Below are positions 21,944 to 31,786 of a DNA stretch of 64,000 nucleotides, in pieces (the first letter of the stretch is position 1; each line of letters begins with the position of its first letter). A program made the translations under genes and the position numbers. The notes under the pieces were generated by a model that did not search any database, was not told the DNA's origin, and saw only the letters and a program-made list of their open reading frames with translations. This DNA comes from Akanthomyces muscarius. Taxonomy: Eukaryota > Ascomycota > Sordariomycetes > Hypocreales > Cordycipitaceae. The stretch covers positions 1,984,001-2,048,000 of the forward strand of contig NC_079243.1 in the NCBI RefSeq assembly GCF_028009165.1, in the 5' to 3' direction.

Positions 21944-22498
21944 CGGCAGGCACCAAGTTTCGGACAGAGCGAGCTGAGAGACAGGAGATGGGGCGTTGCA
22001 TGCTGTGCTGCTTCTCGGGAGTCATCAGTGACGATTTCGAAGGGAAAAAAACCTGAGGAGGAGTAGATGAATGCGTTTTGCGGGTATATTCAGTCAGTCT
22101 TCTTGCTCGGCTATCTTAGTATTGCAGTCGCCTGCCCGGAAGAGCAGCATGCGCCACGGCCATTGATGCGCACACTGGCAGAGTAGTTAAGAGAGTAGAC
22201 GAATAAAAAGCACTTTCTGTTTTGTCATCTGTTTTATCTTCTGCTGATGCTTACTGAAGCTGTTGCCATGAAGATGCCAGCTGCAGCCATCCTGTCGCTG
22301 GCCTGAGTGGGCCAGGCACCAACCCTGATTGGCCATACGTCGCCACCGTCCAACCGGTCTTTGCGGATTACCATTCCCCGAGTTTCCATTTCTCCATTTC
22401 GCCCATCCCCAGAAGCGTTCCTTCGTTCACAGCATCTCCAATCCACGAATACCCTCATCCTTCTCTCTCATCAACCACTCACAACAAACCCATTCACC
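21944..22498. other. Intergenic, CHCH gene promoter side
   Basis: About 550 bases. A C/T-rich leader (22380-22498) directly precedes the next ATG, typical of the 5' UTR of well-expressed fungal genes. No other feature is seen. Confidence 0.5.
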
Positions 22499-23085
22499 AT
22501 GCCTCGTCAACGTTCGACCGCTCGTGCCCCAGCGCGCGCCCCTACTCGCCCGACCGCCGCCGCCCCTGCGCACACGCCCCAGCAGGCCCGTCCCGGCAGC
22601 ACCATGGCCGCGCCGCCTCAGCAGTACCAGCAGGCTCCTGCGCAGTCGCAGGGCCCCGGCCTCTTCGGCCAGATGGCCAGCACTGCTGCGTAAGTGCTTG
22701 TTCTCCCGACACACTCTACTGTACCACGGGGGAGAGCGACGAAGGACCCGGATTTGTCTTTTCCAGAAACCCTTGAACGCCTCTTCGTGGCACACCAAAC
22801 CCCCGCAAGTAACACGGCAAGCTAACTCATCTCAGTGGTGTCGCTGTCGGCTCGTCCATCGGCCACGCCATTGGCGGTTTCTTCGGCGGCGGCTCGTCGG
22901 AGCCCGCGCCCCAACAGCTCCAGGCCCAGCAGCAGCCACAGGAGCAGCTGCAGCAGAACAACAACTGCGCCGGCGCCGTCCAGAGCTTCACCAAGTGCAT
23001 GGACGACAACGGCGGCAACATGCAGATCTGCAACTGGTACCTCGAGCAGCTCAAGGCCTGCCAGGCCGCCGCTGCCCCCTACTAG
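22499..23085 (+). CDS. CHCH (twin CX9C) protein, MIX17/CHCHD2-like
   Basis: Exons 22499-22689 and 22836-23085, with a 146-bp intron that is long for this window, give 146 residues. The N-terminal half is Ala/Pro/Gln/Arg-rich (presequence-like). A glycine-rich membrane-like stretch follows (GVAVGSSIGHAIGGFFGG). The C-terminus has the twin motif: Cys-AGAVQSFTK-Cys and Cys-NWYLEQLKA-Cys. CHCHD2/Mix17 proteins are oxidised by Mia40 in the intermembrane space and are linked to respiration and cristae. Layout and length match. Confidence 0.92.
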
Positions 23086-23411
23086 ACGACTCGCGATGAT
23101 CTGGGGGTACGAGACCGAACGATGGGAGGAAGAAATCGATTTCCTGAATGCATAGAGACCGAAGCATCGAGCGACACACGACACGAATACATCGATTGAT
23201 TTGAAGCACGGAAAAGGAAGAAAAGAAGCTCTCGGAAAATAGCAAGAATGGAATGCCGGTCAACATGTGGCAACGCGTCCTTAGCAACAGGGTGTTCATG
23301 TACAAAAAGAAATCTGGCATACGCTTGGCACTGATTTTCACAAAACTTGTATAATATTCAAGCAGTCCGCTCCAACTAAGAATACAGTAAGAGAACCCCG
23401 AGCTGGGGGTA

Positions 23412-24973
23412 TCATTTCTCATCTTCATCTGGCCTCGGCTCGAAATTCAACTAGAACGTGTTAACAAAATGCAATCTCATCGCACTTCCAGTCGCACTTA
23501 CCGAGTTACCATTGTAGAGTTGTTGATCGCCCCGTCTGTCATTCGGATTCTGGAATGCTTGGACACGCTGGCTTCGCATAGCGGCCGCCGCATTGGCGGC
23601 TTGCTGGCTAGGAGCCTGCGTCTCAGGCTGGGATGCCGCGGCACCAAGGCCAATAAGGCCCGTGAGCCAGGTGAAGACGCCTAGAAGAAAACCAAGAAGC
23701 TGCGAGAAGTAACCTTGCGAGGAACCCTGTCCTTCATATGCCGTAGCGAATCGCTGAATCGGGATAAGTAAAAGCGTGGACGACGGAGACAGGCCGAGCT
23801 CGCGAAGCGATTTGCCCTCTTCCGTGGTGTCAATGCTCTTGTTAGGGAGCGGCGTGAGAATCTGCTTAAAGTAGTACGGCCCTTTGCCATCAGAGCGCTC
23901 CTTGTCAACCCAGGTTCGGATGTCCTTGATACTCTCGGTAGCCTGAAACTTGTTCCTGAGCGTGGATCCGTCGGATAGCCGTACTTGGATAGCAGCGACG
24001 ACGCCTGCGCTGTTTGAGCTTGCTCTAGACAGAGCCCTGGCTTGCTGCTGCTCCTTTGCCTCCGATTCTGCAGCGTCGCGGTCTTCTTGCCTTTGCTTTT
24101 GCCGGTGCGCGGCCAGCTCGCGGCGCGCTGCCTTGTCGTCCTCGATTCGTTTCAAGATCCTGCGGCGCTCGTCGTTTTGCTGCGCCCTTTTCTTCTTGAT
24201 CAGGTCAGTGGCCTCTCTTTGAGCATCAGTCTGGATTGAGGCGGCAGCCGGTTCCACCACAGCTTTGCCTTTTCCCTTGGCAGCAGTGGCGGCGGCAGCA
24301 GCAACCTGCGCCTCTTTAGCCTGACGTGCAGCAGCTTCCCTCTGAGCCTTGGCGGCTCTCTCGGCGAGAACGCGCCGCACATTCTCGGAGCCGTCTGATT
24401 CTGGGCTCCCAGAAGGGTGTGAAGATGATTGCGGTGCTGGCGATGCGACGTTGGGCGTGGGGACGGCGGCAGTGGTAGCGGCACCTGCTGCTGGTGTTGA
24501 CGGCACAGGCGTCGGAGCCGCAGCGCTGCCCGCAGAAAGCGCATTGGCCAGTCGTCGGAGAAGCTCGTCCTTGGTGGTTCCCGAAGCAATGTATTCCTTG
24601 AGCTCGCCATGCTTCATGATGACGATGGTTGGTGTTTTGGGCAGTGGGAAGATTTGAGCTAGATAGCTGGCCTCGTTAGAACCCGCCTTGAGGCGTAGGG
24701 CAATTGCTTTGGAGGCAATTGAGTCTTTGACCTAGGCGCGATTAATATATTTCGCTATGCCATATCCTTCATGGAAACAAACAGATTCATCTCGGAGATA
24801 TTCATTTTCCCAGGTTTGGCTCTCGTCGTTGTCATCTATCGTTGGTCAGAGTTGCGTCACTTAGCTGCCTGGCTGCAGAGCGGCCGTCTCATACCTGTTA
24901 CGAAGCAAAGCAGTAGCTTCTGCTGGCCGACGGCCGTGGATATGCCCTCCTGGATTGTCCCTTGGAAGAACAT
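23412..24973 (-). CDS. ER-type UBX domain protein (UBXN4-like)
   Basis: Exons 24973-24895, 24835-24783, 24731-23502 and 23450-23412 give 466 residues. The N-terminus is thioredoxin-like (MFFQGTIQEGISTAVGQQK, then IFPLPKTPTIVIMKHGELKEYI). A low-complexity Ala-rich section and a charged coiled coil follow. The UBX domain starts near AAIQVRLSDGSTLRNKF and a hydrophobic hairpin follows (YFSQLLGFLLGVFTWLTGLIGLG). The last 13-codon exon restores NGNS-LNFEPRPDEDE. UBXN4-type proteins recruit Cdc48/p97 to the ER membrane for protein quality control. Intron 2 uses an uncommon GTTTGT donor. Confidence 0.88.
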
Positions 24974-26638
24974 GATGGCCTTGCTATCTGCGAATGCCGA
25001 GACTTCAGTATTCTGCCGATGCGTCGCCCACGACTAGTTGGCGAAGCGAAAGGTGGCGTGATTGGAGAGTGCCGAGAGGGGTAGCAGATCTGGAGCGGAG
25101 TGGCAATTCAAAGCGAAGTCCGATAATTAATCGGATACAACGTGATCTTGACTCTTCGTAGCGCTGCACCGCTTTGATGAAGGACCAAATGCGACGTTGT
25201 ACAATGATGAAGAGGCATAGAGATAGCTGGAAGCTGGAAGCTTGAGCTTGCGTCTGGGCGATCCAACCTGGCACAAGCCACAGTAGCGCCACGCCGCCAT
25301 GGCTATCGTTTCGGGAGCGGAGGGTAATCATATCGATGCCACATGAGCGAATCAATACGAGAGAATTATCGTAGTTTCTATTCATTTGAGAGATAGAACT
25401 GAGTTTATCTCTCATCGACATATCAACTGCGTAAAACTGTAGCTTCATCGTCGCTGGTAGTCCCATATGCCATGATTGTTTGGTGCAGCATCAGGCAAGC
25501 ATAGCTCAGGCCCCACACCAGCTTTGCTCAAGCCACAACCAGGCACAATGCCATTCCACAAAAGCTCCTCAACCTCAACAAAACAAACAGCCATTCAGAA
25601 TCGCTACGTTATTGTCCTTCCTTCTTAGCCTGACATAAAGATGAGATTACTCCTTCTCTTTCTCGGTTGGGCTCTCGTCTTTCGTTACTTTCTCCTGCAG
25701 AGATGAAGCCGGCCCACGAAGATAGCGCGAAGCTCTCCGCCAGCTCCTCCACCAAGCTCCCCGCCTCTCGCTCCACCAGTGCTGTCCTCTGCCGTTTACA
25801 CTGCGTCTACGAAATCAACCAACTTGAAATCCGGCAGTACGATGATGAACGACATTTTTGCGCGTCGCATGGATAAAGCCCGAGGTTGTGAATCACTCGC
25901 AGTATTGCGTTGCAGATATTAACGCTGTCAACCGGCTACGCCTTCTCAGCCTCGACCAGCAACTTTTCTTTTTGCTGGAATGGCCATGCCCATCGGTTAT
26001 AGCCCAAGAAGAATAGTGCTAGTCCGCAAAATCGCGCTGAATCTAGACGGCGGCCTCCGGGTGTTGACGCCGTTGGAAGCCTCCCACTTGGATGTACTAG
26101 GCAGCCGACATTGAGTGCCATCGCGGACGCTGCAGCCATTTCCAGACGCACTGGCCCGCTTCGCGAACTCAACGCCGCTTGCACTGAGAACTGCTAGCTC
26201 CCTTCGTTTCGGTACGTGGCGGCGGCTACTGCGGGTCCTTAGTGAAGGTGTTTATCTAACGCCCTCCATCAATGTATCGTCGACATCCATCATCGATCTC
26301 ATGCAACCCTCGCCGGAGACGAAATCGTGGCAGATAGCAGATATTGGGCACAGAGAATATGCATTAGACCTAGGCAACTCTAATGATAAATTCTTCACAC
26401 GATGGAAATTGTCCGCCTTTGTGCTTTGATTGTGTCTCGCGGCGCCACTACTGGGCGAATATCAGAAAGTTAGGGGGCGAGCCGTTCCTGGACCGGTGTT
26501 TTATGTTTCCATAGCCGTGACCAGCTGCGCTGGCATCTTTCGCCGCTATCTTACTTGAGTGGCTTCTGGGCATATACACAGTAACTTCAAGCTCTTCATT
26601 AGTGTCCTTTCATCGAGTTAAGTCAACAACAGAGCGAC
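24974..26638. other. Intergenic, no gene recognised
   Basis: About 1.66 kb between the UBX gene and a broken methyltransferase. Frames of 60-150 codons (for example 25005-25466 on the minus strand) show no family motif. It marks the border between the housekeeping block and the repeat island. Confidence 0.45.
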
Positions 26639-27030
26639 TTACAAGGGGAACTGCACGTGAATGTCCGGGTTCTGCATGTCGGCCTTGGCCTGAGCCAGAA
26701 ACATTTCACTCTCTTCCTTGGACCACCTCATCTTCTCCAGAGGCGTTACGAAGCCTTCCATGAACCACATCATGTTCTGCATCTCCATGGTCGCCAGCTC
26801 CTTCTGGTGCGGGTCGGCCGCCCAGTATAGGTTAGACGGCACCGTGGCCAGCTCATTATGCACGTCCAGAAAGCCCAGCTCCCGCATCCACGTCGCGTAC
26901 TTCTTCGCCTTGTAGCCGTCGCGACCCATGTCCACCAGGAACTGCACGGCCATGTTGCCATAGCGCTCGAGTGTGGTGCCTACGTAGGTGCCGTCGGGGC
27001 TGCTGACGCCCAGTGTTTGACCAAACGACC
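26639..27030 (-). pseudogene. LaeA-like methyltransferase, C-terminal third only
   Basis: About 125 residues from GVSSPDGTYVG to the stop at 26639 match the end of LaeA-type SAM methyltransferases: KKYATWMRELGFLDVHNE, MEMQNMMWFMEG, WSKEESEMFLAQAKADM, then NPDIHVQFPL. The Rossmann SAM-binding part that should precede it is absent. Upstream frame continues into unrelated sequence and meets the Fot1-type transposon inverted repeat at 27214. Members of this family act in secondary metabolism control or natural-product methylation. With no SAM site, this copy should be inactive. Confidence 0.72.
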
Positions 27031-27170
27031 TCGAGCACCAGACAGTGAGAAACACCAAGGGAACAAACAAAGACGCCACGCGTGAAGATGATAGAATTCC
27101 ACACAGTAAGCGGCTAAGAAGCCTTTGAGAAGCCGTTGGGCAGTGCTGGGGAGTGGTGCGGCACGTCTCA

Positions 27171-27214
27171 TAACGTCGGCCACCCACTTCTCGGCCCTAC
27201 CCACATCTCGGCGC
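27171..27214 (+). repeat. Left terminal inverted repeat of Fot1-type element
   Basis: A 44-base GC-rich arm, including the TA target base pair, identical to the reverse complement of 28967-29010. It shows no C-to-T or G-to-A change, although the interior of the element is saturated with such change. A shorter shared motif (ctttaacacca) follows each arm further in. Confidence 0.92.
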
Positions 27215-28966
27215 TGTCAATCCACCCACTTTAACACCAAACCTACATTACTAGAACCGTGTTTTCTCACATAATAATAATTATTATAGGGTTAAATTTT
27301 ATATATTTTATAATGCCTTATAAATACACTAAGTAGGCCCTTTAAAACGCTATTTAGGATATAATTAGCGGTATAAAACTCTATATAGCTATAATATAGT
27401 AAGAGGTGTTATAGTTAATAATATAGGATTAGTTAAGAGGCAGAATATTATATAAAGAGACGTTTAAAAGTATATAAAAGCTTCTATTAATATAAGAAGT
27501 AGATTTAAGAGGCTAGATATTAATTTAGGACTCTTTAAGTAACCTGCCTACCTATAAGTAGATCTAGTAGATAGTAGGTAAGTTAGTTAGAGTTAATAGT
27601 AATATAAAACCTATTAGTAAGAACTAAATATAAGACTTTATTAAAAGAAACCTAGAAATTAAGACCTTAAAAGGTAAGAGACTTAATTTTAAAAGGGCTA
27701 ATAGTATCTTAACTTATATTATATAGAGTTTCTTTAAGCTATTAATAATTAATACTATTAATAAGATACTCTTAAATAACTAATATAATATAGATAAGAT
27801 AGGGCTTATAATAGGTCTTTAAAAGAATAGCTTAGTACTAAGGTTATCCTAAAAGAGAATTACCTTAAAGAAGTAGTCTAGAATATACTATTAGAGTATA
27901 ATCTTTAAGTATATCTTAGTACTAGGTAAGAGCCTTACTCTACTAATACTATTTAATAGTAAGAGTGTTTAAAAGTAGTAGTTTCTTAAAAAATTAGGCC
28001 CCTTTAAAGGCTAGAAGTTTAAAGTAATAGCTTAAAGCTAGACTAATAATAAGATCGCTCTCTATTAGCTATAAGCTATCTTTATTCTAGAAATAAGACC
28101 GCCTTTAAGCTAATACTACCTTCTTATTATTAATAGTTATAAAAGCTATTATATAATATAATTTCTATATAAATATTATTATTATAATATATACCTTCTA
28201 TTCCTACTAGCTTATAGCTCTTATATTTTTTAACCTCTTAATATAGCGGTATTTAGCTTAATTAAAGCCTACTATTATAAGGAGATTAGTAACTAACCTA
28301 ATAATAATAATTCCTTACCTATTAGAAAAAGGATTTTTCTTAAAAGTTATACTATTACTAAAATAGCTAGTCTATTAAATTAAAATATTTATATTAAGTA
28401 GTAAAGGTCTAACTTATAGCTAGTTAATATAATAAAGCTACTTATAAGTAAGTTATTTATTAATCTACTTTTAATAATACTAAAAATGCCTTTTTTAGAA
28501 CTAAAATTAATACTTATAAAAGCCCTACTAGAGGTTAAAATACCTACTAATATATATAAACTTTAATACCTTCTTTCTAATAATATATATCTTTTAACTA
28601 GTTAGTATACCTTATAGCTAATATAATATAAGATTATAAAGTAATTTAATACCTAATAAGTATAGTTACTCTTTTTAAAACGTGAAAATATAAAGCTTTA
28701 TATAGTAAAAAAGCTATTACTATAAAAATAATAAAAGAAAGTTAATTTTAACCTAAATTCCGCCTTTATTAAAATAATAGACGTTAAAAATATATACTAC
28801 TAACTTAAAAGGCAACTAATAGGGGTTATATACGATATTCTAATTATTAAAGCTATAAAGTGATTACTTAGTTAATTCTATATATAATAGTGTATTTATT
28901 ATATTATTATAATTTTATTTAGATTTGTTATATAGTATCTAAGAAGTGGTGTTAAAGACGCGTGTC

Positions 28967-29010
28967 GCGCCGAGATGTGGGTAGGGCCGAGAAGTGGGTG
29001 GCCGACGTTA
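28967..29010 (-). repeat. Right terminal inverted repeat of Fot1-type element
   Basis: A 44-base arm, perfect inverted match to 27171-27214. The junction with flanking non-repeat DNA is sharp at the TA. Confidence 0.92.
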
Positions 29011-29544
29011 GCTGCTAGTTCTCCGACACCATGCAGCTCCTCATCGCGGGCACACTTTTTGCCCAATAGCATTGTCGTTCGAAGGGCCACGCCAAACAAG
29101 CTGGAACATTCCCTACAAACAAAGAATCCAGCGCCACGACACCTTCTGGAGGTGGTTGGTCTTTTTCTGGGTCCCCTACAGCAGTGCAGTTCAGCTCTTT
29201 TGCCGTCCAATGAAGCCTCGACACATTGCGCCGATCATTGCTACAATCACCGGCTACGTGCGGCTGTGTGTTCTCACCTCCTATCATTGTGTCTCTTGTC
29301 TGGCTAGGCGCAACGGCGACAGCGGCTGCCTGAGACCGACGGTTCCTTGTAGGTGTGACTTGTCGACGCCGCGAAGGGCATCTCCTACCTCAACGACGAT
29401 GACTGACCGCATACGGAGGCAAAATGGGAACCGTGAAGAGCTCGGTATTCTGCGTCACGCTCTCCGTTGCGACGCGTTGGAGCTAACGCCTCTGCAAACA
29501 GGCACCTCCCTTCTCCATCCGGCTCCTCGGGCAACACGCCGTCG

Positions 29545-30149
29545 CGTCCCAAGACAATTACGACCAGCTCCTGACGCTGTTGCCTGCGTCGTACCGTAAA
29601 AAGTCCGGTGACTTGGTCGCTGCCTGTCAGTATGTTACGGCCTGTGTTGAGGAGGAGCTCGACCTGTAGCGGCTCACCAGTATCTACGGCTGGCTCTGGG
29701 TCGCCAGTAGGACGCTGCCGCCGCGTGCGCTGCACCACCAGCTGCTTCTAGGTCGAGAGATCTTTGTCATGGAGCGGATGGACATACCTCTCGTCTGGAC
29801 GACCGGCCGGATGTTCCTCAAACCGATCCCACGCTTCCTCCTAGAACCAGCCTTCTGGGTGTGATACCTTAGCTGCGGAGGAGAATGCGTATGCCCTCCT
29901 GATATGAACGATAACCCCCGCGCTGCTACCGAGACTGAATGTGGGCGTTAAGGGCTTCGCCGACGAGCGCTCGGCTTCCTCTACTCCTACACCGCGCTGC
30001 TCTCACACGAGAGCGATTTCCTCATTGCTCAAGACAAGCATCTGCTGCCGCTAGAGGTAACGTGGTGCGGGTGGCGGATCCTCGTCGAGCAGCTGGACAC
30101 TAAGAAGAAGGCCCTCCGTTACTCTTCCGATTCTATATCCAAACAGTAA
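29545..30149 (+). pseudogene. DUF6601-family protein, broken
   Basis: The plus strand keeps the outline of fungal DUF6601 proteins (function unknown): YDQLLTLLP near 29559, LTSIYGWLWVASRTLPPRAL, LLLGREIFVMERMDIPLVW, MFLKPIPRFLLEPAFW, then RALGFLYSYTALLSHESDF and KHLLPLEVTWCGWR before a stop near 30149. It is broken by an in-frame TAG in LDL*RL, a TGA after FWV and at least one frameshift near 29950. Base composition is normal, so ordinary decay rather than saturating RIP is likely. Confidence 0.7.
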
Positions 30150-30777
30150 TAGCACACAAAATTAGCACGTGTGGCACAGAGATGTGCATCGCACCACGCT
30201 TTCACTTACCCAGCCCCGCCCTCCATTGCAAGTTTTACAGGAACGCGACCGCCCTTGAGACCGATCCCAAGCCTGGCTAAAAACGCCCTGGAACCTAGAA
30301 TATATGGTCGCGACACATGGCTAAAGTACTACATCGCCGGGATGCCGCCCAGCATGCCGTCAGTGCTTGCTTCTGCGTTTTGCCAGTATTTTAAGCCGTG
30401 CTCTGTGTTGATGAGCCCATCGGGCACCTTTGTCGCTTTGGCTTGTGACATGTCTAGATAAATGTATAACGGTTTTATATTTCAGGTAATAAGATTTGGA
30501 TAGACCTGTTTACGCATTCACCAAGGACGAGATTGATGTGAATGAAGTATGCAAAATGAGACGAAGTGCGATATGGTGATGGGCCCGACCCACTCCTAAA
30601 TCGTGGGCAGCTACAGAAGGCATGTTGCCATGGCGGCCGAAATGGTTCAAAATCCCAAATTAAATGTACCATGATATAAACTAGGGATATCCTGTAGCGA
30701 AAATTATACTATAGAAAGATAGTCATTGTCAACTGGAACAAGAAGCGTGGTATTCAGAAGCCGCCATTGTCTATTTA
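30150..30777. other. No gene recognised
   Basis: Between the dead DUF6601 gene and the hAT-like element. One 96-codon frame (30171-30461, plus) has no family motif; I do not call it a gene. Confidence 0.45.
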
Positions 30778-31427
30778 CAGTGCTGGACTGAAACGTTTCA
30801 ATCAATTGAAACGAGCTTTTGGTCGTTTCAATGAAACGTTAAAGAAACCTACCATTCCATGTTTCAGTTGTTTCAATAGTTTCAATGGCGTTCTGCAACT
30901 AAGCCGAAAGGGATATAAAACAGTGCAGGCTTGTCAATAAATAAAGTCAAATCAAGATTCCTTTCCCATGGATTTGATTTAAGCTCAAAAATGCAAATTT
31001 ATATACGATTTGACTTCATCGGCACGGATTTGGATTTATTTGCCTATTTGGGTAGCCCCACTCGTCCCCAGTCGCCGCGTTCTCATTGGTCCAAGCGCCT
31101 ACAGTCTGTAGGGTAGCAAACACCTCGCCAAACATGTTTGCCGATTCGCCAACGACGAAGAGCTAGACGGCACGGTAAGCCGTGCAGAGCTTTTCGCGAT
31201 GGACGCTATCCCGTTGGTTGAACAAGACGAGGGCAGTGACGCGTTCAATAGCAGAGAGGGAACCGGAGGGGTTATACGACGTGGAGGAGGGCGTGCGCGA
31301 AGATCTAGACGAAAGAAGAGTAAGATTCAATTTCATACTTTGATGAAACAACAGAAACAATTGAAACAATTGAAACTGAAACTGAAACGAGGCTCTGTTT
31401 CAGTTTCATGGTTTCTGTCCAACACTG
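30778..31427. mobile_element. Non-autonomous hAT-like element (650 bp)
   Basis: The ends are imperfect inverted repeats: cagtgctggactgaaac at the left and, on the other strand, cagtgttggacagaaac at the right. The flanks are an 8-base near-duplication: tctattta (30770-30777) and tctatata (31428-31435), 7 of 8 identical. hAT elements make 8-bp duplications and have CA(G)TG-type termini. Just inside both ends are many short copies of gtttcaat / attgaaac, the kind of subterminal repeats that hAT transposases bind. The only frame (31199-31441, plus) is basic and too short for a transposase. Confidence 0.75.
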
Positions 31428-31525
31428 TCTATATAATTTAGTAGCTAGATAACCCAGGTATATATAGCTGTAGATGTAAGTTTTAACAAAAAAAGACTGC
31501 TGGAAATCTAATCTTCGATGGAAAA

Positions 31526-31786
31526 TTATTTCAAAACATTATTTGGCTCTTTGAAGTTCAAATCTTCGAGGCAAAGCTCTTTCATTTTTGGGGCCAGCTG
31601 GCTCCGGTCCGCGTCCGGGGCCTCTAGAGCTAAAAACTGGTTGACCATGGCAAACTGCAGTCCGGTCCTGCCTCTGCCACGAACAAATATACATTGAAAG
31701 TTATTTATCTCGTTCTTGGCAAGGAGCGTCCACCGGTCGCCTAAGACAGCCCTAGGGTTGTCGCGGTAGAGCTGTGTAACGATAGC
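31526..31786 (-). pseudogene. Protein fragment of unknown family in a GC-normal pocket
   Basis: The frame opens after a stop at 31787-31789, runs 86 codons and stops at 31526. It reads AIVTQLYRDNPRAVLG, DRWTLLAKNEINNFQC, VRGRGRTGLQFAMVNQF, ending FKEPNNVLK. It has no start at the upstream end; the sequence there changes abruptly to the AT-rich repeat. It therefore looks like the 3' end of a coding region cut by, or part of, the repeat. I do not recognise the family. Confidence 0.45.

Larger units (their letters stand above)
27171..29010 (+). mobile_element. Fot1/pogo-type DNA transposon, RIP-degraded
   Basis: A 1840-bp element bounded by TA dinucleotides (27171-27172, 29009-29010), the target site of Tc1/mariner-superfamily elements. 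Both ends carry a perfect 44-bp inverted repeat. The interior (about 27275-28920) is extremely AT-rich. Read on the plus strand from the ATG at 27313, it still follows a Fot1-type transposase outline, with TAG/TAA stops where Gln or Trp codons are expected: an N-terminal helix-turn-helix-like part, then KETFKSI, QEVDLRG, IQDSLSNLPTYKQI (Q read through stops), KPISKN, DFIKRN and NIDKIGLIIGL. No working transposase is possible. Confidence 0.85.

Noticed and set aside
30171..30461. 96-codon plus-strand frame
   Set aside because: Low-complexity Pro/Ala/Ser content, no family match, in a region of dead genes.
30781..31430. Repeated gtttcaat motifs as a CRISPR array
   Set aside because: This is a eukaryotic genome; the motifs are irregularly spaced, occur in both orientations, and are explained as subterminal repeats of a hAT-like element.
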